Positions 8,723-16,044 of a DNA stretch of 64,000 nucleotides are shown piece by piece. The DNA is from Streptomyces dioscori (GTDB lineage Bacteria; Actinomycetota; Actinomycetes; Streptomycetales; Streptomycetaceae): positions 1 to 64,000 of the forward strand of contig NZ_KZ679047.1 in NCBI RefSeq assembly GCF_003024195.1, in the 5' to 3' direction. A program made the translations under genes and the position numbers. The notes under the pieces are model-generated. The model was not told where the DNA came from. It searched no databases and saw only the letters and a list, made by a program, of their open reading frames with translations. The first letter of the stretch is position 1. Every line of letters starts with the position of its first letter.

Positions 8723-9329
8723 GGAGCCGGGCGCCGAAGCCGAGGGCCGCGAACCAGACCAGGCTGGCGAGCACCGCGCCGAGTCCGAAGGTCCAGCGCC
8801 AGGGCCCGCGGTCGGCCGCGATGGAGCCGAGCAGGAAGACGGTGTCCAGGTAGACGTGCGGGTTCAGCCAGGTCATCGCCAGACAGGTGAGCACGGCCCG
8901 GCGGCGCGAGGCCGCCGTACCCACGGCAGCCGCCACCCTCGTGACGCCTGCCGGCGAGGCCCCACCCGCCCCCACCACTGTTCGCCCCGCCTCCTCGGTC
9001 TCAGCTCCCGCTTCGACGGTCAGCGCCGCGGGCTTCAGGACCCGGCGTGCGGCCAGGCAGCCGTACCCGATCAGGAACAGGCCGCCGATCAGCCCGACCG
9101 CGGCGAGCACCGAAGGCCAGGCGACCACGACAGCGCCGACACCGCCGACGCCCAGCGTGATGAGTGCCGCGTCGGAGAGGGCGCAGATGGCCACCACGGC
9201 GAGTACCGCGTCCCGTCGGACGCCCTGGCGCAGGACGAAGGCGTTCTGGGCGCCGATGGCGACGATCAGGGAGAGGCCGGTGCCGAACCCGGCGGCCGTG
9301 GCGGTCAGAGCGCTGTTCACACCGTCCAC
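8622..9329 (-). CDS. lysE: LysE/ArgO family amino acid exporter
   Basis: A 235-aa inner-membrane exporter of basic amino acids. The N-terminus has the family signature IVAIGAQNAFVLRQGVRR, and WLNPHVYLDTVFLLG is present in the second half, with about six hydrophobic segments. A Gly/Ala/Glu-rich loop sits near residues 100-130. It is divergent from a LysG/ArgP-type LysR activator across 61 bp that carries an inverted repeat, the classical lysE-lysG arrangement in which lysine or arginine plus the regulator switches the exporter on. Its 3' end overlaps the EamA tail. Confidence 0.88.
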   Translation of the reverse strand: MDGVNSALTATAAGFGTGLSLIVAIGAQNAFVLRQGVRRDAVLAVVAICALSDAALITLGVGGVGAVVVAWPSVLAAVGLIGGLFLIGYGCLAARRVLKPAALTVEAGAETEEAGRTVVGAGGASPAGVTRVAAAVGTAASRRRAVLTCLAMTWLNPHVYLDTVFLLGSIAADRGPWRWTFGLGAVLASLVWFAALGFGARLLSPLLARPSAWRVLDALIAVTMIVLGATLIAGV

Positions 9330-9357
9330 GCTAGGAAGCCGACCGGGGAAAAGTACA

Positions 9358-9383
9358 GCTAAAGATTCTTACGTATCCTTAGC
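9358..9383. promoter_or_regulatory. Inverted repeat in the lysE-lysG gap
   Basis: GCTAAAGAT (9358-9366) and ATCCTTAGC (9375-9383) form an 8/9 inverted repeat around an 8-bp AT-rich spacer. It lies in the divergent promoter and ends 7 bp before the lysG start. Size and position suit a LysR-type regulator site. Confidence 0.6.
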
Positions 9384-9390
9384 GTTCGTG

Positions 9391-10338
9391 ATGACAGACC
9401 TTCCCCTCGACCAGGTGCGGACGCTGCTGACCGTGGTGGACGAGGGCACCTTCGACGCCGCGGCGGCCGTGCTCCATGTGACGCCGTCCGCGGTGAGCCA
9501 ACGGGTCAAGGCCCTCGAACAGCGCACAGGGCGCGTGCTGTTGATGCGTACGAAGCCGGTCCGGCCGACCGAGTCCGGTGAGGCCGTCGTGCGCTTCGCC
9601 CGGCAGCTGGCCCGGCTGGAGCGCGACACGCGGGCCGAACTGGGCATGTCGGGGACCGAGGAACCGGCACGGCTGTCGATCGCGGTGAACGCCGACTCGC
9701 TGGCGACCTGGTTCCTGCCCGCGCTCTCCCGCGTGTCCGAGGACCTGCCCGTCTGCTACGAACTGCGCCGCGAGGACCAGGACCACACGGCCGCGCTGCT
9801 GAGGGAGGGCCTGGTGATGGCGGCCGTCACCTCGTCGCCCGACGCGGTGACCGGCTGTTCGGTCCGCAGTCTGGGACGGATGCGGTACGTCCCGGTGGCC
9901 GCCCCCGCTTTCGCCGCGCGGTGGTTCGAGGAGCGGCCGGGCCCCGCGCTGCGGGACGCGTTCGCCGTCGCGCCCGTGGTGACATTCGACCGGCGGGACG
10001 ACATCCAGGACGCCTTCGTCCGCACGCTCGCCCGCGGCTCGGACGGGGCACGGAACGCCCACGGCCCCCGGGGCGCGAGTGCGGTACGCCATCTCGTGCC
10101 GACCTCCGAGGGTTTCGTGGAAGCCGTCGCCGCCGGGATGGGCTGGGGCATGGTCCCCGAGGTGCAGGCGGCACCCCTGCTCGGCGCGGGGCGGCTCGTC
10201 CGGCTCGCGGCGGACCGGCAGATCGACGTGCCGCTGTTCTGGCAGCAGTGGAAGCTCGACTTCCCGGCACTGGCGGCCGTCGCCGAGGCCGTCTCCGCGG
10301 AGGCCGCCGAGGCCTTGGACGCCGGCCCGGCCGCTTGA
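9391..10338 (+). CDS. lysG: LysR family regulator, LysG/ArgP type
   Basis: A 315-aa activator. The N-terminal winged helix reads LDQVRTLLTVVDEGTFDAAA then HVTPSAVSQRVKALEQ, and the periplasmic-binding-like effector domain ends with WGMVPEVQAAPLLGAGRL. The ArgP/LysG subfamily reads basic amino acids and drives the adjacent exporter. ATG 9391 (GTG 9388 directly before it is possible) has no clear Shine-Dalgarno, so the message may be leaderless or very short-leadered. A 32-bp tandem repeat starts 13 bp after the stop. Confidence 0.87.
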   Translation: MTDLPLDQVRTLLTVVDEGTFDAAAAVLHVTPSAVSQRVKALEQRTGRVLLMRTKPVRPTESGEAVVRFARQLARLERDTRAELGMSGTEEPARLSIAVNADSLATWFLPALSRVSEDLPVCYELRREDQDHTAALLREGLVMAAVTSSPDAVTGCSVRSLGRMRYVPVAAPAFAARWFEERPGPALRDAFAVAPVVTFDRRDDIQDAFVRTLARGSDGARNAHGPRGASAVRHLVPTSEGFVEAVAAGMGWGMVPEVQAAPLLGAGRLVRLAADRQIDVPLFWQQWKLDFPALAAVAEAVSAEAAEALDAGPAA

Positions 10339-10351
10339 ACACCCACGGGGC

Positions 10352-10479
10352 GGGGCCGGTCGGAAGGATCGCGCCGCCCGCCCGGGGCCGGTCGAAAGGA
10401 TCGCGCCGCTCGCCCGGGACCGGTCGGAAGGATCGGGCGGCCCGCCCAGGGCCGGTCGAAGCGCTCAGGCGGCCGGCCC
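10352..10479. repeat. Four tandem 32-bp imperfect repeats
   Basis: Units of exactly 32 bp at 10352-10383, 10384-10415, 10416-10447 and 10448-10479, built on a core GGGGCCGGTCGGAAGGATCG. Units 1 and 2 differ at only two positions, unit 3 at about six, and unit 4 is degenerate. The last unit enters the 3' end of the convergent 177-aa gene. Confidence 0.85.
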
Positions 10480-10998
10480 GGACCCCGCTTCCCTCTCCAG
10501 GTAACTGATCACCTGCGCGGCGAGGCTGTCCTGCGCGGAGTCGGTGCGGGCGCCCACTCCCACGGACGGCTCCTGCGGGCCGATGCCGCCCGACCACAGG
10601 TACCGCTCGGTCCACTCGTCGTCGACCTTCAACTGCACCTGGATGTCCACCAATGACACACAGCTCTCCGGGGCGGCGGCGTACAGCACGGAGGTGACCC
10701 GGCGCAGCGGGTAGACGTCGAAGCCCTCGATGAACTGGGAGTTGCGCCAGTCGAGGAACGCGCTCTCGCCGTCGGTCCCGACCCGCACGTCGAGTTGGCC
10801 GTCCTCCAGATGAATACCGAAGTGCACGGTCGTACGGTTCTCGACGGTCACCCGGAACCGGAAGTAGACCAGCCCCTCGGCCGCGTCGTCACGCCCCCGC
10901 GGCGGCTCGGCCTTCTCCAGACCGTGCACGCGAACGCGCAGGCCGGCCTGCCCGTCGTCGTACTCCTGCCAGTCACCGACCACATTCGGCTCGTACAC
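10465..10998 (-). CDS. Uncharacterised 177-aa protein
   Basis: Not recognised. The protein is acidic and soluble, without signal peptide or membrane segments. Its centre alternates hydrophobic and polar residues (VYFRFRVTVENRTTVHFGI, then SLVDIQVQLKVDDEWTERY), suggesting a beta-sandwich. The start at 10998 has GAGAGGTGG-like purines upstream on the minus strand. Coding bias is normal for the window. It is convergent with lysG and divergent from the DUF4032 gene; neither context suggests a role. The last codons lie in a 32-bp tandem repeat, so the C-terminus may vary between strains. Confidence 0.65.
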   Translation of the reverse strand: MYEPNVVGDWQEYDDGQAGLRVRVHGLEKAEPPRGRDDAAEGLVYFRFRVTVENRTTVHFGIHLEDGQLDVRVGTDGESAFLDWRNSQFIEGFDVYPLRRVTSVLYAAAPESCVSLVDIQVQLKVDDEWTERYLWSGGIGPQEPSVGVGARTDSAQDSLAAQVISYLEREAGSGPAA

Positions 10999-11093
10999 GC
11001 TCCACCTCTCGACCCCAGAGGGCTGCTTCCTATCCGGGCGGACGACGGGGTGTCAAATGAGCGGAATGGGCGTTGGCCAGGGATTTCACCCCA

Positions 11094-11110
11094 CTTGATC
11101 ACTGATCAAG
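11094..11110. promoter_or_regulatory. 17-bp perfect palindrome in a gene-free stretch
   Basis: CTTGATCACTGATCAAG is a perfect palindrome about one central base, 96 bp upstream of the minus-strand 177-aa gene and about 230 bp upstream of the DUF4032 gene. The whole gene-free stretch is 10999-11338; apart from this site and a TTGACG-like element near 11271 I see nothing specific in it. Confidence 0.4.
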
Positions 11111-11338
11111 CCGTGCGCAGCCAGAACCCTCGCCCCAGGTGTCCCGGGCGCCCTCCCGACGTGCTGCACATCACGTCCCGCGCCCTGCGCCGTCAGACCG
11201 CCGCCGGCCCCGGGTGCGGAACGGCCGGACCCCTCCCACCTGCTGACAAATCGGACTGTCGTGTTGACGAAGGGGCCGTCCGGGTGCGGAGATGCTCCTG
11301 CGACATGACGACCGACCGTGAGGCAGGGCGAGCGAGCG

Positions 11339-12622
11339 ATGGCATTGCAGATCAGCGCCACCAACCCGGAGCATCCCGCGCTCCTGCTCGACCTGCCGTG
11401 GGACATCCCTCTGGAGGAGTGGCCCGAGCACCACCTGGTGCCGTTGCCGCGGGGCATCTCGCGGCACGTGGTCCGGTACGCGCGCGCCGGCACGGAGGTC
11501 GTGGCGGTGAAGGAGCTGGCGGAACGGCCCGCGCTGCGCGAGTACGAGCTGCTGCGCGGCCTCGACCGGCTCAACATCCCCTCGGTGGACCCCCTGGCCG
11601 TGGTCACCGGCCGTACCGACAAGGCCGGCGATCCGCTGGAGTCCGTCCTCATCACCCGGCACCTGGGTGGCTCGATGCCCTACCGGTCGATGTTCGAGAC
11701 GACCATGCGGCCCGCCACCATGCACCGCCTCATGGACGCGCTGGCCGTCCTGCTGGTCCGGCTGCATCTCGCGGGGTTCGCCTGGGGCGACTGCTCGCTG
11801 TCCAACACGCTGTTCCGCCGGGACGCGGGAGCGTACGCCGCGTATCTCGTCGACGCCGAGACGGGTGAGGTGCATCCGCAACTGAGCCCGGGGCAGCGGG
11901 AGTACGACCTCGATCTGGCACGTGTCAACATCAGCGGGGAGCTGCTTGACCTGGAGGCTTCGGGGGCGCTGCACCCCTCGGTGGACCCGATCGAGTTCGG
12001 CATGGAGATCTGCAAGCGCTACGACGGGCTGTGGCGGGAGCTCACCCGCACGTCCGTGTACCCGGCGGGCAAGCACCACTACATCGACCGCCGGATCCGG
12101 CGCCTGAACGAACTCGGCTTCGACGTCGCCGAGATGCAGATCGCGCACTCCTCGAACGGCGACACCGTCACGTTCGTGCCGAAGGTCGTCGACGCCGGTC
12201 ATCATCAGCGCCAGTTGCTGCGGCTGACCGGCCTGGACACCGAGGAGAACCAGGCACGGCGGCTGCTGAACGACCTGGAGAGCTGGATGGCCACCCAGGA
12301 CGACTACGCGCCGGGCGACCCCCTGGCCGCCCGGCCCGAGGTATTGGCCCACCGGTGGGTCCGGGACGTCTTCCGGCCCACCGTGCGGGCCATACCGCTG
12401 GACCTGCGCGGCTCCATGGATCCCGCCGAGCTGTACCACGAGCTGCTCGAACACCGCTGGTACCTGTCCGAGCGCTCGCAGCACGACATCGACCTGGACA
12501 CGGTCGTCCGGGACTACGTCACGAACATCCTGCCCGGGATGCGGGACTCGCTGTCGCCCCCGGCGGGCGGCGGGACAAACGCTCAGGCCGGCGGGACGAC
12601 CGCCACCGGCGAGGGCGCGTGA
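11339..12622 (+). CDS. DUF4032 protein with kinase-like catalytic loop
   Basis: A 427-aa cytoplasmic protein. The first half resembles lipopolysaccharide/aminoglycoside-type kinases: VAVKELAERPALREYELL could supply the ATP-binding lysine and glutamate, WGDCSLSNTLF a catalytic loop, and YLVDAETGE a metal-binding aspartate. The second half (about 200-410) is the DUF4032 region. These features suggest a small-molecule kinase, but the substrate is unknown. ATG 11339 was preferred to GTG 11318 because the intervening residues are polar filler; both have weak ribosome-binding sites. Its 3' end overlaps the convergent universal stress gene by 40 bp. Confidence 0.72.
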   Translation: MALQISATNPEHPALLLDLPWDIPLEEWPEHHLVPLPRGISRHVVRYARAGTEVVAVKELAERPALREYELLRGLDRLNIPSVDPLAVVTGRTDKAGDPLESVLITRHLGGSMPYRSMFETTMRPATMHRLMDALAVLLVRLHLAGFAWGDCSLSNTLFRRDAGAYAAYLVDAETGEVHPQLSPGQREYDLDLARVNISGELLDLEASGALHPSVDPIEFGMEICKRYDGLWRELTRTSVYPAGKHHYIDRRIRRLNELGFDVAEMQIAHSSNGDTVTFVPKVVDAGHHQRQLLRLTGLDTEENQARRLLNDLESWMATQDDYAPGDPLAARPEVLAHRWVRDVFRPTVRAIPLDLRGSMDPAELYHELLEHRWYLSERSQHDIDLDTVVRDYVTNILPGMRDSLSPPAGGGTNAQAGGTTATGEGA

Positions 12623-13446
12623 TGGACGACCGCGTGGGCCACCGAACCGATCCGTGAGCCCACGGCCGAGCGGTGCGCCCGCCGGCCGACCACCGTCAGC
12701 TGCGCCCGGGCCGCCGCGGAGAGCAGTACCTCGCCCGCGCTGCCCATCTCGACGTGCTGGGTCACCTTCACGTCGGGGAAGCGTTCCAGCCACGGCCGCA
12801 GCGCTTCCGCGAGGGCCTTCTTCTCGTACTGCTCCAGACCGCCGGCCTCGTCGGCGAGTGCCAGTGAGGCGGGGCTGTAGGTGAAGACGGTGGGCAGCGC
12901 CCAGGCCCGCACCACGCGCAGGTCGGCGCCGCGGGTCGCCGCCGCCTCGAAGGCGAAGCCCAGCGCGGCGGCGCTGTCGTCGGGACCGCCCTGCTGGCCG
13001 ACGACGATCTCGCGGCCCGCCGCCTCCGACTCGGGCCGGTCGCCGGCGCGTACGAGGACGACGGGCCGCGTCGACTCGGCGATGACCTGCTGGCCGACGG
13101 AGCCGAGCAGGAAGCCGACGATCGCGCCGTGGCCGCGGGAGCCGAGCACGAGCGTCTCGGCCTCGGCGCCGGCGACGAGGAGCGCCTGGACCGGGACGCC
13201 GTCGACGAGGTCGGTGGTCACCGACAGCCCGGAGTGGTGTCCGGTGACGTCGCCCGCGGTCCGCGTCAGGGCATCGAGGGCGTCCGCCTCCTGGGTGTCC
13301 GCCGTCCGCTCGTCGCTGTCGGTCTTCGGCCGGGCGTGCACGATGCGCAGCGGAAGGTCCCGGCGTACCGCTTCCCTGGCCGCCCAGTGCACGGCGGCCA
13401 GAGATTCGGCGGTACCGTCTGCTCCCACGGTGATCGGGCGGGTCAT
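12583..13446 (-). CDS. Tandem universal stress protein (UspA)
   Basis: A 287-aa cytoplasmic protein with two Usp domains. Domain 1 (about 1-145) has the ATP-binding signature VLGSRGHGAIVGFLLGSVGQ. Domain 2 (about 150-287) has VVGRRAHRSAVGSRIGS then SPVAVVPP, in which the Gly positions are partly altered. Tandem Usp proteins of this size are abundant in Streptomyces and respond to hypoxia or stationary phase. The start at 13446 has GGAGG 7 nt upstream. The stop codon lies inside the end of the convergent DUF4032 gene. Confidence 0.9.
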   Translation of the reverse strand: MTRPITVGADGTAESLAAVHWAAREAVRRDLPLRIVHARPKTDSDERTADTQEADALDALTRTAGDVTGHHSGLSVTTDLVDGVPVQALLVAGAEAETLVLGSRGHGAIVGFLLGSVGQQVIAESTRPVVLVRAGDRPESEAAGREIVVGQQGGPDDSAAALGFAFEAAATRGADLRVVRAWALPTVFTYSPASLALADEAGGLEQYEKKALAEALRPWLERFPDVKVTQHVEMGSAGEVLLSAAARAQLTVVGRRAHRSAVGSRIGSVAHAVVHHAPSPVAVVPPA

Positions 13447-13510
13447 GTGATGGCCTCCGTAGCGTCGGTCGAGGTGCCCACGCTACCCAGGGCCGGCCGG
13501 ACGGTTCCCG

Positions 13511-14677
13511 TCAGCCCGCCAGGAGCGCGAGTTCGGTCCCGGCCAGCAGGAACGCGCCGACACCGAAGTCCGAGGTGGTGTCGTAGGTGATCGGCTGGCT
13601 GGACTCCGGGCGGTCGCCCACGTTCTGGACGTACCCGAGGAATCCGTCGGGGTGTACGGCGGTGGTGATCAGGCCCTGCCAGGCCCGCGCCGCCACCGGC
13701 AGGAACGCGGCCCGGTCCACGAGGCGGGCACGGATCGCGTAGGCCGTGCCGTGGACGAAGAAGGACGTGCCGCTCGTCTCGGGTCCCGGCAGATGCGCGG
13801 CGTCGGCGAGGTTGACGTTCCAGAAGCCGTCCGCGCGCTGTACGCCCGCCAGCGCGGTGACCAGCTTCGTCAGGGTCTCCCGGTACTCGCCGGTGTGCCG
13901 CTCGCTGCCCGGCAGGGCCTTGAGGGTCTTGACGTGTCCGCCCGCCACCCAGCCGTTGCCGCGCGACCAGACCACCGGCTTGCCGGCGGGGGACAGGATC
14001 CCGCCGGGCAGGAACCGCTTGTCGCGGTACCAGAGGCCGGTGGCGGCGTCGTACAGGCCGGGGCCGCCCTCGGTGCGCTTGGTGTGGCTGTAGAGGGCGT
14101 ACACCTTCTCCCAGTACTGGGGGTCCTTGCGCAGGACGCCGAGGCGGGCGAACGGGGGCATGGCCATGTGGAGGGCGTCGTCCCACCACCAGTCGTCGTT
14201 CTTCGCCGGCTGGTCCGTGTACACCATGCGGTGCAGGGACTCCTCGATCGCGGCGATCTTCTGCGCCTCCGGCTCGATCTCGTAGAGGTCGAGGTAGGCC
14301 TGTCCGGCGTTGTGGTTGTCGGCGTGCCGGGTCGTCACACCGCTGCGCAGCCCGTACGCGTGCTTCTCGGCCCAGCCGCGTGCGTACGCGAGGTAGCGGG
14401 CGCTGCCGGTGAGCCGGTGCAGGGCGAGCAGGCCGCTGAAGAAGGTGGCGTTGGCCCAGCCGTTGTCGCCGGGGTCGGTGTGCGCGCCGATCCAGTGGTC
14501 GGCGACCCGGCGCAGGTCGCGGATGATCGCCGCTCGCGACGGGAGGGTCGGTGCTGGGGGCGGTGCGAGGTGCGGGGCGGGGGGTGCGGGAGCTTCGGCG
14601 GCGGACGCGGACGTGGGGAGCAGAGCGGCGGAGGCCGAGAGAGCGGCACCGCCGGCCAACAACTGGCGTCTATCCAT
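13511..14677 (-). CDS. Secreted GH105 unsaturated glycuronyl hydrolase
   Basis: Predicted to remove the 4,5-unsaturated uronic acid left by a polysaccharide lyase, typically from rhamnogalacturonan. The 388-aa (alpha/alpha)6-barrel carries an export signal with a twin-arginine-like MDRRQLLAGG start and an Ala/Pro-rich linker to about residue 45. Family landmarks are DDWWWDDALHMAMP, WSRGNGWVAGG and TSDFGVGAFLLAG. ATG 14677 has GGAGAGGAG at ideal spacing; the frame extends upstream to 14746 but without a ribosome-binding site. It is the last gene of the ROK-GH27-GH95-GDSL-GH105 series and has its own leader with repeats and an inverted repeat. Confidence 0.85.
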   Translation of the reverse strand: MDRRQLLAGGAALSASAALLPTSASAAEAPAPPAPHLAPPPAPTLPSRAAIIRDLRRVADHWIGAHTDPGDNGWANATFFSGLLALHRLTGSARYLAYARGWAEKHAYGLRSGVTTRHADNHNAGQAYLDLYEIEPEAQKIAAIEESLHRMVYTDQPAKNDDWWWDDALHMAMPPFARLGVLRKDPQYWEKVYALYSHTKRTEGGPGLYDAATGLWYRDKRFLPGGILSPAGKPVVWSRGNGWVAGGHVKTLKALPGSERHTGEYRETLTKLVTALAGVQRADGFWNVNLADAAHLPGPETSGTSFFVHGTAYAIRARLVDRAAFLPVAARAWQGLITTAVHPDGFLGYVQNVGDRPESSQPITYDTTSDFGVGAFLLAGTELALLAG

Positions 14678-14711
14678 GTGAACGACTCCTCTCCATGTGA
14701 AATCCATGTGA
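14673..14711 (-). promoter_or_regulatory. Triple TCACATGGA repeat at the GH105 start
   Basis: On the minus strand TCACATGGA occurs three times: 14711-14703, 14700-14692 and 14681-14673. The first two are 11 bp apart, one helical turn, just upstream of the Shine-Dalgarno. The third contains the GH105 start codon. This may be a repressor site or a small local duplication. Confidence 0.45.
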
Positions 14712-14753
14712 GGCACATCCTGAACTCCCGCCCCAGCGGTGTCCACGGCCCGG

Positions 14754-14790
14754 ACTCGATTTGGTCAACTTGGCCTGAACCAAGTCGAGT
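14754..14790. promoter_or_regulatory. 12-bp inverted repeat upstream of GH105
   Basis: ACTCGATTTGGT (14754-14765) and ACCAAGTCGAGT (14779-14790) pair at 11 of 12 positions around a 13-bp spacer. It lies in the 137-bp gap between the GDSL stop and the GH105 start. It could be an operator for a separate GH105 promoter or an attenuating hairpin after the GDSL gene; sequence alone does not decide. Confidence 0.5.
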
Positions 14791-14814
14791 TCACGGCACC
14801 GGCCGACGTTCACA

Positions 14815-16044
14815 TCAAGGGACGTCCGCGGTGGACGTCCGGTCGCAGCGCAGACTGTCGAGGTCGACCGCGTCGGCCATCGCCTGCATGCCCTTGTCGT
14901 TGGGATGCAGCCGGTCACCGCCGTCGAAGACCGGCATGATGCGCTCGTGGTCGTAGGGGCTGCGCAGGATGCGGTCGAAGTCGGTGACGGCGTCGAACTC
15001 CCCGCTGCCCCTGATGAATTGATTGACCTCCTGCCGTACGGACTCGGCGGCCGTGTCCCATTCGGACCAGCCCTTGAAGGGCGCGACGGTGGCGCCGACG
15101 ACACATTTCCCCGCCCGATGGGCGCGGGTGATGATCTCGCGGTATCCCGCGATCAGGTCGGCGCCCGTGACACCGGTGTGCGCCTTGATGTCGTTGACAC
15201 CCTCGAAGAGGAACACCGTTCGGACGCCGGGGTGGGACAGGACGTCACGGTCCAGCCGGTTGAGCGCGCTCTGTCCGGCGCCGTCCGCGAGGACCTTGTT
15301 GCCGGAGATCCCCTCGTTGGCAACTCCCTTGACTGGCCCGTCGGTTGCTCCCAGGCGCCGGGCGAGATAGTCGGGCCAGCGGCGGTTCAGGTCGCCGCTG
15401 GACTGCCAGCCGTCCGTGATGGAGTCCCCGAGCGCGACGACCGCGCCGACGGCGGCGCTCGTGCGCACGGTGACCGCGTCGAGGTAGAACCAGGAGCCGG
15501 TGCGTTCGGTCCAGTTGGCCGCCCCGTCCTCCCCGGTGTGGTCGCCGGTGGCGGCGTACGACGTCTGCATGGCCATGCCGTGGCCGGTCGCCGGGCCGCC
15601 CGCCGTCCGTGTGTGCACGCTGACGACGAGGTCGGCCGCGGCGGGTAGCCTGCCGGGCAGCGGGTCGCTGTACGCGGTGGCCCCCGCCGGGACGGTGACG
15701 GAGTGCGTACCGCCGAAGGTCAGCCGCTTGTTGGTGCCCGGGACCAGCTCCGCACCGGACTTCCGGAGGCCGGCGTAGGCGCTGTCGAAGGTCAGCGGCC
15801 GGTCCCCGAGGGCGTTGGAGAGCCGGATGCGCAGGTTGTCCCCGGCCACGCTGGTGCGCACGATCAGGCGGTGGCTGCGGTCGGCGACGGCGTCTCCCAC
15901 CCGGTCCGCGCTCGCACCCCAGGTGACCACGTCGTGCCGGCCCGCGGGGGCCGGCGGCGCGGCGGTCGCGGGAGTGACCTGGACGGCGGCGGCGACCACC
16001 AGCAGTGCCGACAGGCCGCCCACCCGGGAGAGACCGGCCCTCAT
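14815..16044 (-). CDS. Secreted SGNH/GDSL hydrolase (probable carbohydrate esterase)
   Basis: A 409-aa exported esterase. A Sec-type signal covers about residues 1-28 (GGLSALLVVAAAVQVTPATA), a beta-rich domain about 35-205, then the SGNH catalytic domain: block I VVALGDSITDGW, block III FEGVNDI and block V DRLHPND supplying Asp and His. In this setting it probably removes acetyl or similar ester groups from a plant glycan so that the glycosidases can act. Its ATG overlaps the GH95 stop codon by 4 bp (ATGA), indicating translational coupling. Confidence 0.85.
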   Translation of the reverse strand: MRAGLSRVGGLSALLVVAAAVQVTPATAAPPAPAGRHDVVTWGASADRVGDAVADRSHRLIVRTSVAGDNLRIRLSNALGDRPLTFDSAYAGLRKSGAELVPGTNKRLTFGGTHSVTVPAGATAYSDPLPGRLPAAADLVVSVHTRTAGGPATGHGMAMQTSYAATGDHTGEDGAANWTERTGSWFYLDAVTVRTSAAVGAVVALGDSITDGWQSSGDLNRRWPDYLARRLGATDGPVKGVANEGISGNKVLADGAGQSALNRLDRDVLSHPGVRTVFLFEGVNDIKAHTGVTGADLIAGYREIITRAHRAGKCVVGATVAPFKGWSEWDTAAESVRQEVNQFIRGSGEFDAVTDFDRILRSPYDHERIMPVFDGGDRLHPNDKGMQAMADAVDLDSLRCDRTSTADVP

